Shown: positions 1-9,027, counted from the first letter of the stretch. The stretch is 39,456 nt of DNA from Paludibacter sp. (GCA_029973975.1 JARKQF010000314.1:1-39456), one strand, 5' to 3'. A program made the numbers and translations. Notes: generated by a model from the letters alone, not told the origin.

Positions 1-1554
1 TGTTCTTGAGAAATAAGATGTTGGTCCGTAGTAACGCTCTGTATCGCTTTTTGTATTGTTAATACCCGCTTCTGATCGCAAAACCAACCCTTTCATGAGC
101 GTTATCGAGGCACTCCCGTTAAAACTGTAGTTAATCCGGCGGGTTTGTTTCCAGTTGTCATAAATCACCTCATCAGGCGGATACAGGTTACCGACTTCTT
201 CTTCGTCTACCCCTGAGTCGTCGGTATAGTTTCTCAACGGAACCGGCGTATAGATTACGCTGTGTCTCAAACGAGAATCCGATGTCGAACGTTCCGAACT
301 GGTAACATCATTTCCTCCCGAACCATTTACTCTGGTGTCGGAAAAACGGGAAGACAAATCAACTTTTAAAAATTTTGCAGGTTTTGAAGTCAATTTGAAA
401 TTCAGATTGTCCTGTTTGAAGTCAGACGCCAGCATGATGGCATTATCCCTGATGTTGTTATAACTCAGGTTGTAGTTAGTCGATTTTCCACCCCCCATGA
501 TGCTGATGCTGTGATTTTGTGTTGTTCCGGTATTACCAAAAATACGATCCTGCCAGTTAGTCCCGGCTACGCCGTCATACAGACTCATAACCGCATTGTA
601 ATCATCAACGGTATAAACATCTAGTTCCGGACTCAGCGGATTAAAGAATTTTGAAAACCTGTCCTTAATATTACTGCTTCCTTTCATCGCCTGTAGCTCA
701 TATTGCCAACGTGCAAAATCACCCGTACTCAAAACAGGAAGTGTTTTGGTAATCTTTTTCCATCCCATGAAACCTGTATAGTTTACTGAAAATGTACCGT
801 CTTCATTCGGATCTCTGGTCGAGATAATAATAACCCCATTGGCTCCCTGTGAACCATAAATAGCTGTCGAAGATGCATCTTTCAACACATCAATTGATTT
901 GATAGTGGATGGCGGTATGTCGGCAATACTTGCTACCGGAAAACCGTCGACAATATATAATGGTGAGTTATCGCCGGTAATAGAACCACCTCCGCGCACG
1001 CGTATCTTGATATCTGCATCAGGAGAACCTTCAGTAGTTGTTACCTGTACACCCGCTAATTTCCCGGCCAGTGCTTCTGCTGCCGATATAACCGGGATGT
1101 CTTTCAGTGCCTGACTGCTGACTGAAGCTACAGTACCCGTAAGATCTCTTTTTTTTGCCGTACCATAACCAATTACAACCACATCATCCAGTAATTTCGT
1201 ATCATCTTTTAATGTTACATTGATAATGTTACCTGTAATCTGTACTTCTTCCGTTTGCATACCTACGTAAGAAAAAACCAATACTTTGGCGTTAGCAGGA
1301 AGATCAAGCCTGTAAAAACCTTCAATGTTGGTCACGGTTCCAATGGTTGTGCCTTTTACAACAACCGATGCAGCAATCACTACTTCGCCGGTTTGATCTT
1401 TTACAACTCCACTGACAGTTTTGATTTGTGCGGATAGCGGACTAAAAAAAATCTGAAGAAACAATAAAGACAACAGTACTTTGACGGATAAAATGCCGCT
1501 TCGCCCTGTCACTTCCATTTTAGAATTAATTAGATTCTGGTTGTGCATATACAT
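1..1554 (-). CDS. SusC/RagA-type TonB-dependent outer-membrane receptor, N-terminal part
   Basis: The minus strand encodes the first ~518 residues of a SusC-like receptor that runs off the left edge. A signal peptide (LLSLLFLQIFFSPLSA) is followed by a carboxypeptidase-regulatory-like domain (GVVKDQTGEVVIAASVVVKG, then GTVTNIEGFYRL). Next comes the SusC signature region (DDVVVIGYGTAKKRDLTG), then a plug domain with VRGGGSITG and SSTAIYGSQGANGVIII. These proteins import oligosaccharides across the outer membrane with a SusD lipoprotein, which would lie to the left. ATGs at 1554, 1548 and 1518 are in frame. I chose the longest, but 1518 leads directly into the signal peptide. The divergent hexuronate operon suggests a uronate-containing glycan as substrate; that is inference. 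Confidence 0.93.
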   Translation of the reverse strand, partial: MYMHNQNLINSKMEVTGRSGILSVKVLLSLLFLQIFFSPLSAQIKTVSGVVKDQTGEVVIAASVVVKGTTIGTVTNIEGFYRLDLPANAKVLVFSYVGMQTEEVQITGNIINVTLKDDTKLLDDVVVIGYGTAKKRDLTGTVASVSSQALKDIPVISAAEALAGKLAGVQVTTTEGSPDADIKIRVRGGGSITGDNSPLYIVDGFPVASIADIPPSTIKSIDVLKDASSTAIYGSQGANGVIIISTRDPNEDGTFSVNYTGFMGWKKITKTLPVLSTGDFARWQYELQAMKGSSNIKDRFSKFFNPLSPELDVYTVDDYNAVMSLYDGVAGTNWQDRIFGNTGTTQNHSISIMGGGKSTNYNLSYNNIRDNAIMLASDFKQDNLNFKLTSKPAKFLKVDLSSRFSDTRVNGSGGNDVTSSERSTSDSRLRHSVIYTPVPLRNYTDDSGVDEEEVGNLYPPDEVIYDNWKQTRRINYSFNGSASITLMKGLVLRSEAGINNTKSDTERYYGPTSYFSRT

Positions 1555-1582
1555 GTTTTTTAAGGTAATAAATTCTTTTCTG

Positions 1583-1590
1583 CAAAAATA
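1583..1590 (-). promoter_or_regulatory. possible -7 box for the susC homologue
   Basis: On the minus strand the sequence reads TATTTTTG, which fits the Bacteroidota -7 consensus TAnnTTTG. It lies 29 bases upstream of the first ATG. No clean TTTG -33 element lies at the expected distance, so the assignment is weak. Confidence 0.35.
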
Positions 1591-1854
1591 GACTTATGTC
1601 GGATACAAGATGTGTAAAAAATGACGGGAATATATGAAAATCTAACGGATTATTTTGTTCTACCTGGTAAATTCCGGTTTTAACTATTCATTTTCAATAA
1701 ATTTATCCTGATTACATCCGGCAATGTGTAATTTTTAATGTTTCTTGTGGATAATCTGTCAGGAATGATGTTTTTGATGTTTAATTAATATACTGTATAA
1801 ATGCTTTTTTTTATGTTTGTAAAACAATTTTTACATAGAAATAGTTGCTGAGAT

Positions 1855-1884
1855 TTTGTAATTATAATTCTTTTTGTACCTTTG
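1855..1884 (+). promoter_or_regulatory. Bacteroides-type promoter of the hexuronate operon
   Basis: TTTG at 1855-1858 is followed after 18 bases by TACCTTTG at 1877-1884, matching the TTTG/TAnnTTTG arrangement. Transcription would start near 1891, giving a leader of about 165 nt before uxaC. Confidence 0.6.
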
Positions 1885-1918
1885 TGTGCGAACACGGAAA
1901 TAGGGAAAAGCACACAAA
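1881..1918 (+). promoter_or_regulatory. 9-bp inverted repeat in the uxaC leader (operator or leader hairpin)
   Basis: TTTGTGTGC (1881-1889) and its exact complement GCACACAAA (1910-1918) flank a 20-base loop. The left arm overlaps the -7 box, which suits a repressor operator. If transcribed from upstream it would fold into a hairpin. No regulator gene is in view to pair it with. Confidence 0.45.
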
Positions 1919-2056
1919 ATAAAGTCTATATATCTGATTTACTTATCTTTAACCCGCATTTACGACTAATAAGGTTCAACCTGATCTGAGATACAATTTA
2001 CAAGGGTAGGTTTTGATCCATAAAAATTGAAATTAAAATTTAAAAAATATACAATC

Positions 2057-3463
2057 ATGAGAAAATTTCTGGATGAGAACTTTCTATTGCAGACACCAAC
2101 TGCTCAGAAGTTATATCACGAACATGCAGCCAAACAGCCGATAATCGATTATCATTGCCACCTGGTTCCATCGATGGTAGCCAACGATCATCAATTCAAA
2201 ACCATTACCGAAGCATGGTTGGGAGGCGATCATTATAAATGGCGTGCCATGCGTACCAACGGTGTGGATGAGAAATTTATTACCGGAAAAGAAACATCCG
2301 ATTGGGAGAAATTTGAAAAATGGGCTGAAACAGTGCCGTATACCATGCGTAACCCTCTGTATCACTGGACACATCTCGAACTGAAAACAGCTTTCGGTAT
2401 TGAAAAGTTATTATCGCCTAAAACAGCCCGTGAAATTTACGACGCCTGTAATGAGAAACTGAACTCTCCTGAATATTCTGCCCGTAATCTGATGCGTCAC
2501 TATAAAGTAGAAGCAGTATGTACAACAGATGATCCGGTAGATTCACTCGAACATCACATCAAAACTAAAAACGACGGTTTTGAAATCAAAATGTTACCTA
2601 CCTGGCGACCGGATAAAGCAATGGCTGTTGAAAGCGCTGCCGGTTTCCGTGCATACGTGGAACAATTGGCACAAGTTTCAAAAACAAACATTGCTAATTT
2701 CGACGATATGATTATCGCCCTCCGTAAACGCCACGATTTCTTTCACGAAATGGGATGTAAATTATCTGATCATGGTATCGAAGAATTCTATGCGGAAGAC
2801 TACACCGAAACAGAAATCAAGAATATTTTCAATAAAATTTACGGCGGAAAAGAATTAACCCGGGAGGAAGTACTGAAGTTTAAATCGGCCATGCTGGTTA
2901 TTTTTGCTGAAATGGATTGGGAAAAAGGCTGGACACAGCAATTTCATTATGGAGCCATCCGTAACAACAACACCCGTTTGTTTAATAAGTTGGGACCTGA
3001 TACTGGATTCGACTCCATCGGCACCTTTTCTACAGCCAAATCCATGTCGAAGTTTCTGAACCGACTCGATACGAATGATAAGTTAGCTAAGACAATATTA
3101 TACAATCTCAATCCGGCCGATAATGAAATGATTGCAACCATGATCGGTAATTTTCAGGATGGGACAGTTCCGGGAAAAATTCAGTTTGGTTCGGGTTGGT
3201 GGTTCTTGGATCAAAAAGACGGTATGGAAAAACAAATGAATACGCTTTCAGTATTGGGATTATTGAGTCGCTTTGTCGGTATGCTTACCGATTCCAGAAG
3301 CTTCCTCTCCTACCCACGTCATGAATACTTCCGCAGAACCTTGTGTAATTTAATCGGCAATGATGTAGAAAATGGTCTACTTCCTGAGTCTGAAATGGAG
3401 TTCATCGGACAAATGGTAGAGAACATCAGCTATTACAATGCGAAGAAATTCTTTGATTTTTAA
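2057..3463 (+). CDS. uxaC: glucuronate/uronate isomerase
   Basis: UxaC (EC 5.3.1.12) interconverts D-glucuronate with D-fructuronate and D-galacturonate with D-tagaturonate, the first cytosolic step of hexuronate breakdown. The protein is 468 residues, the family's usual size. It starts MRKFLDENFLL and carries the N-terminal metal-site motif HCHL (H33, H35), GIEEFYAEDY mid-protein and SRSFLSYPRHEYFRR near the C-terminus. An upstream in-frame ATG at 2027 would add ten Lys-rich residues that do not fit the family, so 2057 is preferred. It is the first gene of a plus-strand pathway with kdgK, the KDPG aldolase and the transporter. The reductase and dehydratase steps (uxuB/uxuA or uxaB/uxaA) are not in the window. 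Confidence 0.96.
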   Translation: MRKFLDENFLLQTPTAQKLYHEHAAKQPIIDYHCHLVPSMVANDHQFKTITEAWLGGDHYKWRAMRTNGVDEKFITGKETSDWEKFEKWAETVPYTMRNPLYHWTHLELKTAFGIEKLLSPKTAREIYDACNEKLNSPEYSARNLMRHYKVEAVCTTDDPVDSLEHHIKTKNDGFEIKMLPTWRPDKAMAVESAAGFRAYVEQLAQVSKTNIANFDDMIIALRKRHDFFHEMGCKLSDHGIEEFYAEDYTETEIKNIFNKIYGGKELTREEVLKFKSAMLVIFAEMDWEKGWTQQFHYGAIRNNNTRLFNKLGPDTGFDSIGTFSTAKSMSKFLNRLDTNDKLAKTILYNLNPADNEMIATMIGNFQDGTVPGKIQFGSGWWFLDQKDGMEKQMNTLSVLGLLSRFVGMLTDSRSFLSYPRHEYFRRTLCNLIGNDVENGLLPESEMEFIGQMVENISYYNAKKFFDF

Positions 3464-3623
3464 AATGTGAAATCAGTGATTAATTGGTCTAAGGTCTAAA
3501 TGCTTATGTATACCTTATATGGTTTAACAGTTTTCTTTTGTGCCTTTTGTGGTTTAAAAAAATGAACAATAGTAGAATGATTTCGTATTAAATTGATACT
3601 TCAGCAAAAAAATAGACTGTATT

Positions 3624-3655
3624 TTTGCGCAGTAAAAAATAATGTGCTACTTTTG
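3624..3655 (+). promoter_or_regulatory. Bacteroides-type promoter upstream of kdgK
   Basis: TTTG at 3624-3627 and TACTTTTG at 3648-3655 are separated by 20 bases, close to consensus, about 40 bases upstream of the kdgK ATG. Together with the 233-base gap after uxaC this suggests that kdgK-eda-exuT can be transcribed separately. Confidence 0.55.
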
Positions 3656-3696
3656 GTCAACCAATTTTTAAAAAATGATTATTTTTATACAAAAAG

Positions 3697-4740
3697 ATGA
3701 GTAAAAAGATTGTAACTTTTGGAGAAATTATGCTTCGTCTGGCCACACCGGGCTACGAACGTTTTAGTCAGGCAACACAGTTTAACGCTACTTTTGGTGG
3801 TGGAGAAGCTAATGTAGCCGTTTCACTTGCCAACTACGGACTAAATGCCGAGTTTGTAACCCGTTTACCCAAAAACGACATTGCTGAGTCGTGTATCATG
3901 ACCCTGCGCAAATATGGCGTTGGCACACAAAACATCCTGCGTGGAGGCGAACGGGTTGGTATTTATTTCCTGGAAACAGGAGCTGTGGCACGTGCCAGCA
4001 AAGTAGTTTACGACCGTGCCAATTCATCCATAGCCGACATCAAACCGGGAATGGTAAACTGGCGTGAAGTACTGAAAGATGCCGACTGGTTTCACTGGAC
4101 GGGAATTACTCCTGCTTTGTCTCAGGGTGCTGCGGATGCTTGTCTCGAAGCTATACAGGTGGCAAACGAAATGGGGGTAACGGTTTCTACCGACCTGAAT
4201 TATCGCAAGAATCTCTGGAAGTATGGCAAGTCAGCTTCTGAAGTGATGCCTGCCCTCGTTTCAGGATGTGATGTAATTTTAGGGAATGAAGAAGATGCTG
4301 AAAAGGTATTCGGCATTAAACCGGAAGGATTCGATGTGGCTCATACCGGAGGAGAAGTGAACGCAGCTGAGTTCGAGTCGGTTTGTAAACAACTGATGAC
4401 TAAATTTCCCCGTGCAAAAAAGGTTATCATCACTTTACGTGGTTCTATCAATGCTAATCACAATACATGGAGAGGCTGTTTGTATTCTGATGGATCACTG
4501 AAAATATCAAAAGATTATGATATTACCCATATTGTTGACCGTGTAGGGGGTGGCGACTCATTTATGGGTGGCTTGATTTACGGTTTGCTTACTTATACCG
4601 ACAGCGATCAGAAAGCTCTCGAATTCGCTGTGGCAGCCTCTTGTCTTAAACACACCATTTACGGTGATTTCAACATGGTTACCGTTGCCGAAGTTGAAGC
4701 CCTGATGGGTGGTGATGGTTCAGGAAGGGTGTCGAGATAG
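3697..4740 (+). CDS. kdgK: 2-dehydro-3-deoxygluconokinase, PfkB family
   Basis: This is a sugar kinase of 347 residues. It begins with the PfkB N-terminal signature (VTFGEIMLRL, then GGGEANVAVSLANYG). Near residue 280-290 it carries the C-terminal signature DRVGGGDSFMGGLIYGL, with the catalytic Asp in GGGDS that activates the sugar hydroxyl for ATP phosphorylation. The neighbours (uronate isomerase before, KDPG aldolase after) fix the substrate as 2-keto-3-deoxygluconate, giving KDPG. The C-terminal extension (GGDGSGRVSR) is slightly longer than usual. The assignment rests on context; PfkB paralogues are hard to separate by motif alone. Confidence 0.92.
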   Translation: MSKKIVTFGEIMLRLATPGYERFSQATQFNATFGGGEANVAVSLANYGLNAEFVTRLPKNDIAESCIMTLRKYGVGTQNILRGGERVGIYFLETGAVARASKVVYDRANSSIADIKPGMVNWREVLKDADWFHWTGITPALSQGAADACLEAIQVANEMGVTVSTDLNYRKNLWKYGKSASEVMPALVSGCDVILGNEEDAEKVFGIKPEGFDVAHTGGEVNAAEFESVCKQLMTKFPRAKKVIITLRGSINANHNTWRGCLYSDGSLKISKDYDITHIVDRVGGGDSFMGGLIYGLLTYTDSDQKALEFAVAASCLKHTIYGDFNMVTVAEVEALMGGDGSGRVSR

Positions 4741-4751
4741 CGGAAAACGTA

Positions 4752-4834
4752 GGGGCGCAATGCTTGCGCCCAAAAGCGGAAAACGGAAAGCTTGAAATTT
4801 ATACAAAAACATCAATAGCCCCGGGTTTTAACCC
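4752..4834. repeat. two perfect short palindromes in the kdgK-eda gap
   Basis: GGGCGCAA-TGC-TTGCGCCC occupies 4752-4770, and CCGGGTTTTAACCCGG lies at 4819-4834 just before eda. Between them are purine-rich words (GCGGAAAACGGAAAGC) that recur in inverted form near 13830-13905. They look like small dispersed REP-like elements that fold in the mRNA; neither is followed by a clear U-tract. Confidence 0.55.
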
Positions 4835-4857
4835 GGAGAATATATAAAAATTAAAAC

Positions 4858-5526
4858 ATGCGTTTCACAAAATTAGAAGTATTATCAGTGATGAAAACAA
4901 CCGGTATGGTTCCGGTTTTCTATCACAAAGACATTGAAGTGGCCAAACAGGTGCTGAAAGCTTGCTATGCCGGAGGTGTTCGTGCCTTTGAATTTACCAA
5001 CAGAGGTGAATTTGCTCACGAAGTTTTTGGCGAATTGACAAAATTTGCAGCCACAGAATGTCCCGAAATGATTATGGGAATCGGTTCTATCGTGGATGCA
5101 CCGACTGCGGCACTTTATATTCAGTTAGGTGCTAATTTCATTGTAGGTCCGCTCTTTAATCCGGATGTGGCTAAAGTTGCAAATCGCCGGCTGGTGCCTT
5201 ATGCCCCCGGATGTGGCTCTGTGTCTGAAGTTGGTTTTGCACAGGAAATGGGCTGTGACTTGTGCAAGGTTTTTCCCGGTGATGTTTTAGGCGCCGGCTT
5301 TGTAAAAGGACTGAAAGCCCCTATGCCATGGTCGAACCTGATGGTAACAGGTGGAGTAAAACCAGAAGAAGCTAACCTGAAAGCCTGGTTTGATGCCGGT
5401 GTAACCTGTGTCGGTATGGGCTCTAATCTTTTTCCTGCTGAAATGATTAAAGCACAAGACTGGAGCAGCATTACTAAGCTCTGTGCTGACGCCCTGCAAA
5501 TCATACAAAAAGTACGCAAATCATAA
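4858..5526 (+). CDS. eda: KDPG/KHG aldolase (2-dehydro-3-deoxyphosphogluconate aldolase)
   Basis: A class I aldolase of 222 residues that cleaves KDPG to pyruvate and glyceraldehyde-3-phosphate. FEFTNRG contains the conserved Glu near residue 43. The Schiff-base Lys is in [10 protein letters not shown] (about K137). GGVKPEE and GMGSNLFP form the phosphate-binding end of the TIM barrel. It follows kdgK, completing the lower hexuronate pathway, and ends 25 bases before the transporter, so the two are probably co-transcribed. A second Met (codon 11) is possible as start, but [21 protein letters not shown] fits the family. Confidence 0.95.
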   Translation: MRFTKLEVLSVMKTTGMVPVFYHKDIEVAKQVLKACYAGGVRAFEFTNRGEFAHEVFGELTKFAATECPEMIMGIGSIVDAPTAALYIQLGANFIVGPLFNPDVAKVANRRLVPYAPGCGSVSEVGFAQEMGCDLCKVFPGDVLGAGFVKGLKAPMPWSNLMVTGGVKPEEANLKAWFDAGVTCVGMGSNLFPAEMIKAQDWSSITKLCADALQIIQKVRKS

Positions 5527-5551
5527 ATTATAAACTTGAAATAAAATAAAA

Positions 5552-7087
5552 ATGAGTAAAGTACAAGAAGTAACCCAGAAAATGACTCAGTACCGATGGA
5601 CAATTGTTGCCATGCTTTTTTTCGCAACAACCATCAACTATCTTGACAGACAGGTTTTATCCCTGACCTGGAAAGACTTTATCGCTCCGGAATTCCATTG
5701 GACAAACACACACTATGGGACGATAACTTCCCTGTTCTCGCTGTTTTATGCGATAGGAATGTTGTTTGCCGGTCGTTTTATTGATTGGATGGATACCAAG
5801 AAAGGATTTATGTGGGCCATTTTCATTTGGTCACTCGGTGCTATTCTGCATGCGTTTTGTGGAATTGCAACTTCAGGAATAGTTGCCGGCGAGTGGTTTG
5901 TAGGATTTGAGGGGGCCAGAGAAGCAATCGCCGGAGTAGGCAATGTTGCAAAGGTGTTAAATGTTAGTGTAGTATTATTCATTTTTGCACGATTAGTACT
6001 GGCCTTAGGTGAAGCCGGAAACTTCCCTGCTGCAATCAAAGCTACAGCAGAATATTTTCCTAAAAAAGACCGCGCCCTTGCAACCAGTATCTTCAATGCG
6101 GGAGCTACTGTCGGAGCTTTGGCAGCTCCGGTTACAATTCCTCTTATCGCTAAAGCATGGGGCTGGGAAGCTGCCTTTATCGTGATTGGGGCTCTTGGTT
6201 TTGTTTGGATGGGATGGTGGCAGTTCGGATATCACAAACCGGAGACCAATCCAAAAGTTAATAAAGCCGAGCTTGACTACATCCTTCAGGACCATAATGC
6301 GCATGCTGATGGAGCTGAAGCTTCCAAACTGGAAGACCAGAAAAAGATGCCATTCACAAAAACATTAAAATACAAACAAACCTGGGCATTTGCATTCGGA
6401 AAATTCATGACTGATGGTGTATGGTGGTTCTATTTGTTTTGGACACCCGCTTATCTGAGCTCTGTATACGGACTTGAATCTTCACACCCAAAAGCACAGT
6501 TTGCTCTGTTCATATTGTATGTCATCACACTACTATCAATCATCGGTGGATGGCTTCCTTCTTATTTTGTAAATAAACAAGGAATGAATCCTTATGCCGG
6601 TCGCATGAAAGCCATGCTTATTTTTGCTTTCTTCCCCCTGTTGGCTTTGGTTGCTCAGCCACTTGGAGCTTACTCTTACTGGTTCCCTATTATCATAATA
6701 GGTATCGCCGGTGCTGCTCATCAGGCCTGGTCAGCCAATATTTTCTCAACTGTGGGCGACATGTTCCCCAAAAGCGCTATTGCAACAGTAACTGGCATTG
6801 GAGGAATGGCCGGAGGACTTGGTTCGGTATTCATCAATAAAAGTTCAGGAGTATTATTCGACTACTCAAGAGGTACAACTTTAGTTGACAATGAAGTCGT
6901 TGTTATGACAAAGGAATTACTCGCAAGCGGAGCCGAATACATTCGTCAGCCCATGCAATTATTTGGATTCGAAGGTGAAAAAGCTGGTTATCTGATTGTA
7001 TTTTCTTTCTGTGCCGTTGCCTATCTGATTGGCTGGATTGTGATGAAAATACTTGTTCCTAAATATAAACAAATCAAAATCGATTAA
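5552..7087 (+). CDS. exuT: MFS hexuronate transporter, ExuT-like
   Basis: A 511-residue inner-membrane permease with about 12 hydrophobic segments. It has the anion:cation symporter family signature NYLDRQVLSL after the first helix, a GRFIDWMDTKKGFMWA loop between helices 2 and 3, and LALGEAGNFPAAIKATAEYFP in helices 4-5, all typical of hexuronate/glucarate transporters. An inserted loop between helices 3 and 4 (roughly residues 108-135) makes it longer than the E. coli protein. It is last in the kdgK-eda-exuT unit and would bring galacturonate or glucuronate into the cytoplasm by proton symport. The exact uronate cannot be told from sequence. Confidence 0.93.
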   Translation: MSKVQEVTQKMTQYRWTIVAMLFFATTINYLDRQVLSLTWKDFIAPEFHWTNTHYGTITSLFSLFYAIGMLFAGRFIDWMDTKKGFMWAIFIWSLGAILHAFCGIATSGIVAGEWFVGFEGAREAIAGVGNVAKVLNVSVVLFIFARLVLALGEAGNFPAAIKATAEYFPKKDRALATSIFNAGATVGALAAPVTIPLIAKAWGWEAAFIVIGALGFVWMGWWQFGYHKPETNPKVNKAELDYILQDHNAHADGAEASKLEDQKKMPFTKTLKYKQTWAFAFGKFMTDGVWWFYLFWTPAYLSSVYGLESSHPKAQFALFILYVITLLSIIGGWLPSYFVNKQGMNPYAGRMKAMLIFAFFPLLALVAQPLGAYSYWFPIIIIGIAGAAHQAWSANIFSTVGDMFPKSAIATVTGIGGMAGGLGSVFINKSSGVLFDYSRGTTLVDNEVVVMTKELLASGAEYIRQPMQLFGFEGEKAGYLIVFSFCAVAYLIGWIVMKILVPKYKQIKID

Positions 7088-7161
7088 TCGAGTTAAATAT
7101 TTTTAGTTTGATAGTTTTTTTAGTTTGATTGCTTTGCCGGGGTTCGTCTCCGGCAAAGTTT

Positions 7162-8112
7162 TTATATCCTGCCTGTAAGAAACGGATAAGACTTTAACAG
7201 AGCCGATTTTTCTTCTTCCAGCTTTCTTTTAAAAATCTGGTTCTCTTTGCTTTGCTGGTGAATAGGACGATGATTTAGCATATTGTTGAATCTTTCAATC
7301 TTTTTGTTTATACCGATGGTTTCTTCGGAGAAGAAAGCGGATGAAAATCGTTCCCAAATATATTTCACAGCCTGTTCCGAAGGATGTAGCATGTCCTCGG
7401 CATAATATCGATAATCGCGCAATTCATCCATCTGAATCTCATAAGCCGGAAAATAATGCAAAAAATCAAACTGCCTAAGTAATTTATCAATTGCCAGAAG
7501 CAAGATTCCCTTACTAATGTTATTCTCATGCGCACCGTCTTTCCAGTGACGTACGGGACTTACTGTGAAAATCACCTCTGTTTTTGGATTGATTGCTTTG
7601 ATTTTCATCAACAAATCAGCATAATCATTTACAATATCCTCAACACTTAACCTCCGTCTGACAAACTGTTCTGCTGGTAGTTTATGACAATTCGCCACTA
7701 TCCTTCCGTCCTCTTTGAGTTCATATACCCAAGCGGTTCCAAAAGTAATCAGGATAAAATCAACTTCTTTCAGTATTGCTGCCGAAATCTCCAGGCTGGA
7801 ATTAATTCGTTGCAGACAAACTTCCTGAACTGTTTCCGAAAACAATGTGCTATGGGAAAAACTACTCCACAGTGAACCATTCTGAAATAAATCTGCTTCA
7901 GTATATTTCTTCTCTGTCAGTAAGTCAACCAGACCGTTTTTAATCGATACCGGATTAAACAATACCCCGAACGGATTCGATTCAACCAGAAAACAGAAAT
8001 CAGTCAACTTCTTCCCTATATGCTCCGAAAAACAGGAGCCAAGGGTTATCAGTTTACTGTTGTGGTTAATTTTCCTTGCTGATGACGGGATATTGACAGT
8101 GGTGGTGAACAT
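7162..8112 (-). CDS. GSCFA domain protein (SGNH/GDSL hydrolase-like)
   Basis: Starting at the ATG at 8112 the protein is 316 residues and opens MFTTTVNIPSSARKI. The family-naming motif LGSCFSEHIG lies at residues 24-33, with Ser26 in the position of the SGNH nucleophile. NPFGVLFNP and GTAWVYE follow, and DMLHPSEQAVKYIWERF carries the C-terminal Asp-x-x-His pair. This is a cytosolic putative esterase/lipase of unknown substrate, widespread in Bacteroidota. The longer reading frame back to 8316 crosses the terminator of the neighbouring gene and adds a Lys-rich stretch, so I reject it. It is an isolated gene. Confidence 0.9.
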   Translation of the reverse strand: MFTTTVNIPSSARKINHNSKLITLGSCFSEHIGKKLTDFCFLVESNPFGVLFNPVSIKNGLVDLLTEKKYTEADLFQNGSLWSSFSHSTLFSETVQEVCLQRINSSLEISAAILKEVDFILITFGTAWVYELKEDGRIVANCHKLPAEQFVRRRLSVEDIVNDYADLLMKIKAINPKTEVIFTVSPVRHWKDGAHENNISKGILLLAIDKLLRQFDFLHYFPAYEIQMDELRDYRYYAEDMLHPSEQAVKYIWERFSSAFFSEETIGINKKIERFNNMLNHRPIHQQSKENQIFKRKLEEEKSALLKSYPFLTGRI

Positions 8113-8162
8113 GTTGTTGATTTTATTAATAAGGCAAAAGTAAGGAAATATGTGTAAATAAA

Positions 8163-8190
8163 AAAGCCCCGGAGTTTCCCCCGGAGCTTT
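8163..8190 (-). terminator. intrinsic terminator after the Cys/Lys-rich peptide gene
   Basis: Read on the minus strand, AAAGCTCCGG pairs with CCGGGGCTTT (10 bp, one G.U) around an 8-base loop and is followed by a T-rich run. It lies 20 bases past the stop of the 78-residue gene. Confidence 0.75.
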
Positions 8191-8209
8191 CCCTTTTATG
8201 GCTGTAAAT

Positions 8210-8446
8210 TTATGATTTTGATGTTGCACAACATCCTTTCTTTTCTGCGTTAGCTTTTGCTTCGCAGGCTTTTTTGTCAGCTTTATCACATTCTTTCTTT
8301 TCTTTGCAACAAGCATCTTTCTTGTCTTTGCATTCAGCTTTTTGTTCTGTTTTGGTACACTCCTTTTTGTCTTTAGTGGTATCCTGAGCTACCATACCTA
8401 CTGCAAAAAACACTAATAATGATAAAATTAATACATTCTTTTTCAT
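8210..8446 (-). CDS. small exported Cys/Lys-rich protein, possible metal-binding peptide
   Basis: The 78-residue product has a clear signal peptide (MKKNVLILSLLVFFAVGMVAQ). The mature part of about 57 residues is almost entirely Lys, Glu, Asp, Ala and Cys, with eight Cys arranged as EC, EC, ACC, EC, AC, GCC. I do not recognise a named family. The dense Cys pairs resemble metallothionein-like sequestration rather than a fold. It lies just downstream of an exported HMA protein and a TonB receptor on the same strand and ends in its own terminator. A role in metal (copper or similar) buffering in the periplasm is inference from composition and context. Confidence 0.75.
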   Translation of the reverse strand: MKKNVLILSLLVFFAVGMVAQDTTKDKKECTKTEQKAECKDKKDACCKEKKECDKADKKACEAKANAEKKGCCATSKS

Positions 8447-8615
8447 TCTGATATTCTTTAAATTGTTGTTTTAATTTTTAATTGATTCCGGGTTGAAAAT
8501 ACAACGTTTTATTTAAACTCATTCTACTTAAACTTTAATTTTGAGTATTTTTATGATTTATTTGCTACCTGACTTATGTATTGCACATATTTTTACAATT
8601 TCAAAGCATTCTGCA

Positions 8616-8924
8616 TCATTTTCTTTCATCCTGTTGAACTTTCGCTTCGTAGCCTAACTTTTTTATAGCTTCCTGAAGTTTCTCAACCGTTGTTTTACGG
8701 GTATCGTAGGTTATCTGAACCGTTTGTTTTTGCAGACTAACATCCAGAGCCTTCACCCCCTTTTCAAAAGCAATGTTCTTTTCAATCTTCTGCTGGCAAC
8801 TGTGGCAATCCATCGCCACATTAAAAATGACAGTTGTCCGGTTCGGATTCGATTTCTGCGCAAATACAGGAAAAACGGCAAGGATGGTTGCCATTAGTAA
8901 CGAGATAATTTTTTTTGTTTTCAT
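8616..8924 (-). CDS. exported heavy-metal-associated (HMA) domain protein
   Basis: A 102-residue protein with signal peptide (IISLLMATILAVFPVFAQ) and one HMA fold. The metal-binding loop is MDCHSC (MxCxxC), followed by the beta strands GVKALDVSLQKQTVQITYD and the helix TTVEKLQEAIKKLGYEAKV. HMA domains bind soft metals such as Cu(I) through the two Cys. Here the domain is exported instead of being the usual cytosolic CopZ or part of a P-type ATPase, so it could hand metal over in the periplasm. It follows the TonB receptor gene by about 107 bases and is probably in the same operon. Confidence 0.88.
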   Translation of the reverse strand: MKTKKIISLLMATILAVFPVFAQKSNPNRTTVIFNVAMDCHSCQQKIEKNIAFEKGVKALDVSLQKQTVQITYDTRKTTVEKLQEAIKKLGYEAKVQQDERK

Positions 8925-8944
8925 GATTGTTAATTTATATGTCG

Positions 8945-9027
8945 AATGTCAAAAGTCTAACGACAATATTTAAGTTCATATTTATTCATCATATTTCATT
9001 TGACATTTGACGTTTGACGTTTTTGAC
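8945..9027. repeat. TTTGAC-type repeats and a 9-bp inverted repeat between receptor and HMA genes
   Basis: The plus strand shows four near-tandem 7-9 base units built on TTTGAC (8997-9027). The first, TTTGACATT at 8999-9007, is the exact complement of AATGTCAAA at 8945-8953. In the minus-strand mRNA this would fold between the receptor and HMA genes, possibly tuning relative expression. No U-tract marks it as a terminator. Confidence 0.5.

Larger units (their letters stand above)
1555..2056. other. divergent intergenic region between susC homologue and uxaC
   Basis: This 502-base AT-rich stretch contains no convincing gene. It holds the putative promoters of the two divergent transcription units and a long leader for uxaC with an inverted repeat. 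I see no tRNA or riboswitch architecture that I can name. Confidence 0.7.

Noticed and set aside
5199-5630. 143-residue minus-strand frame opposite eda
   Set aside because: Antisense shadow of the aldolase gene.
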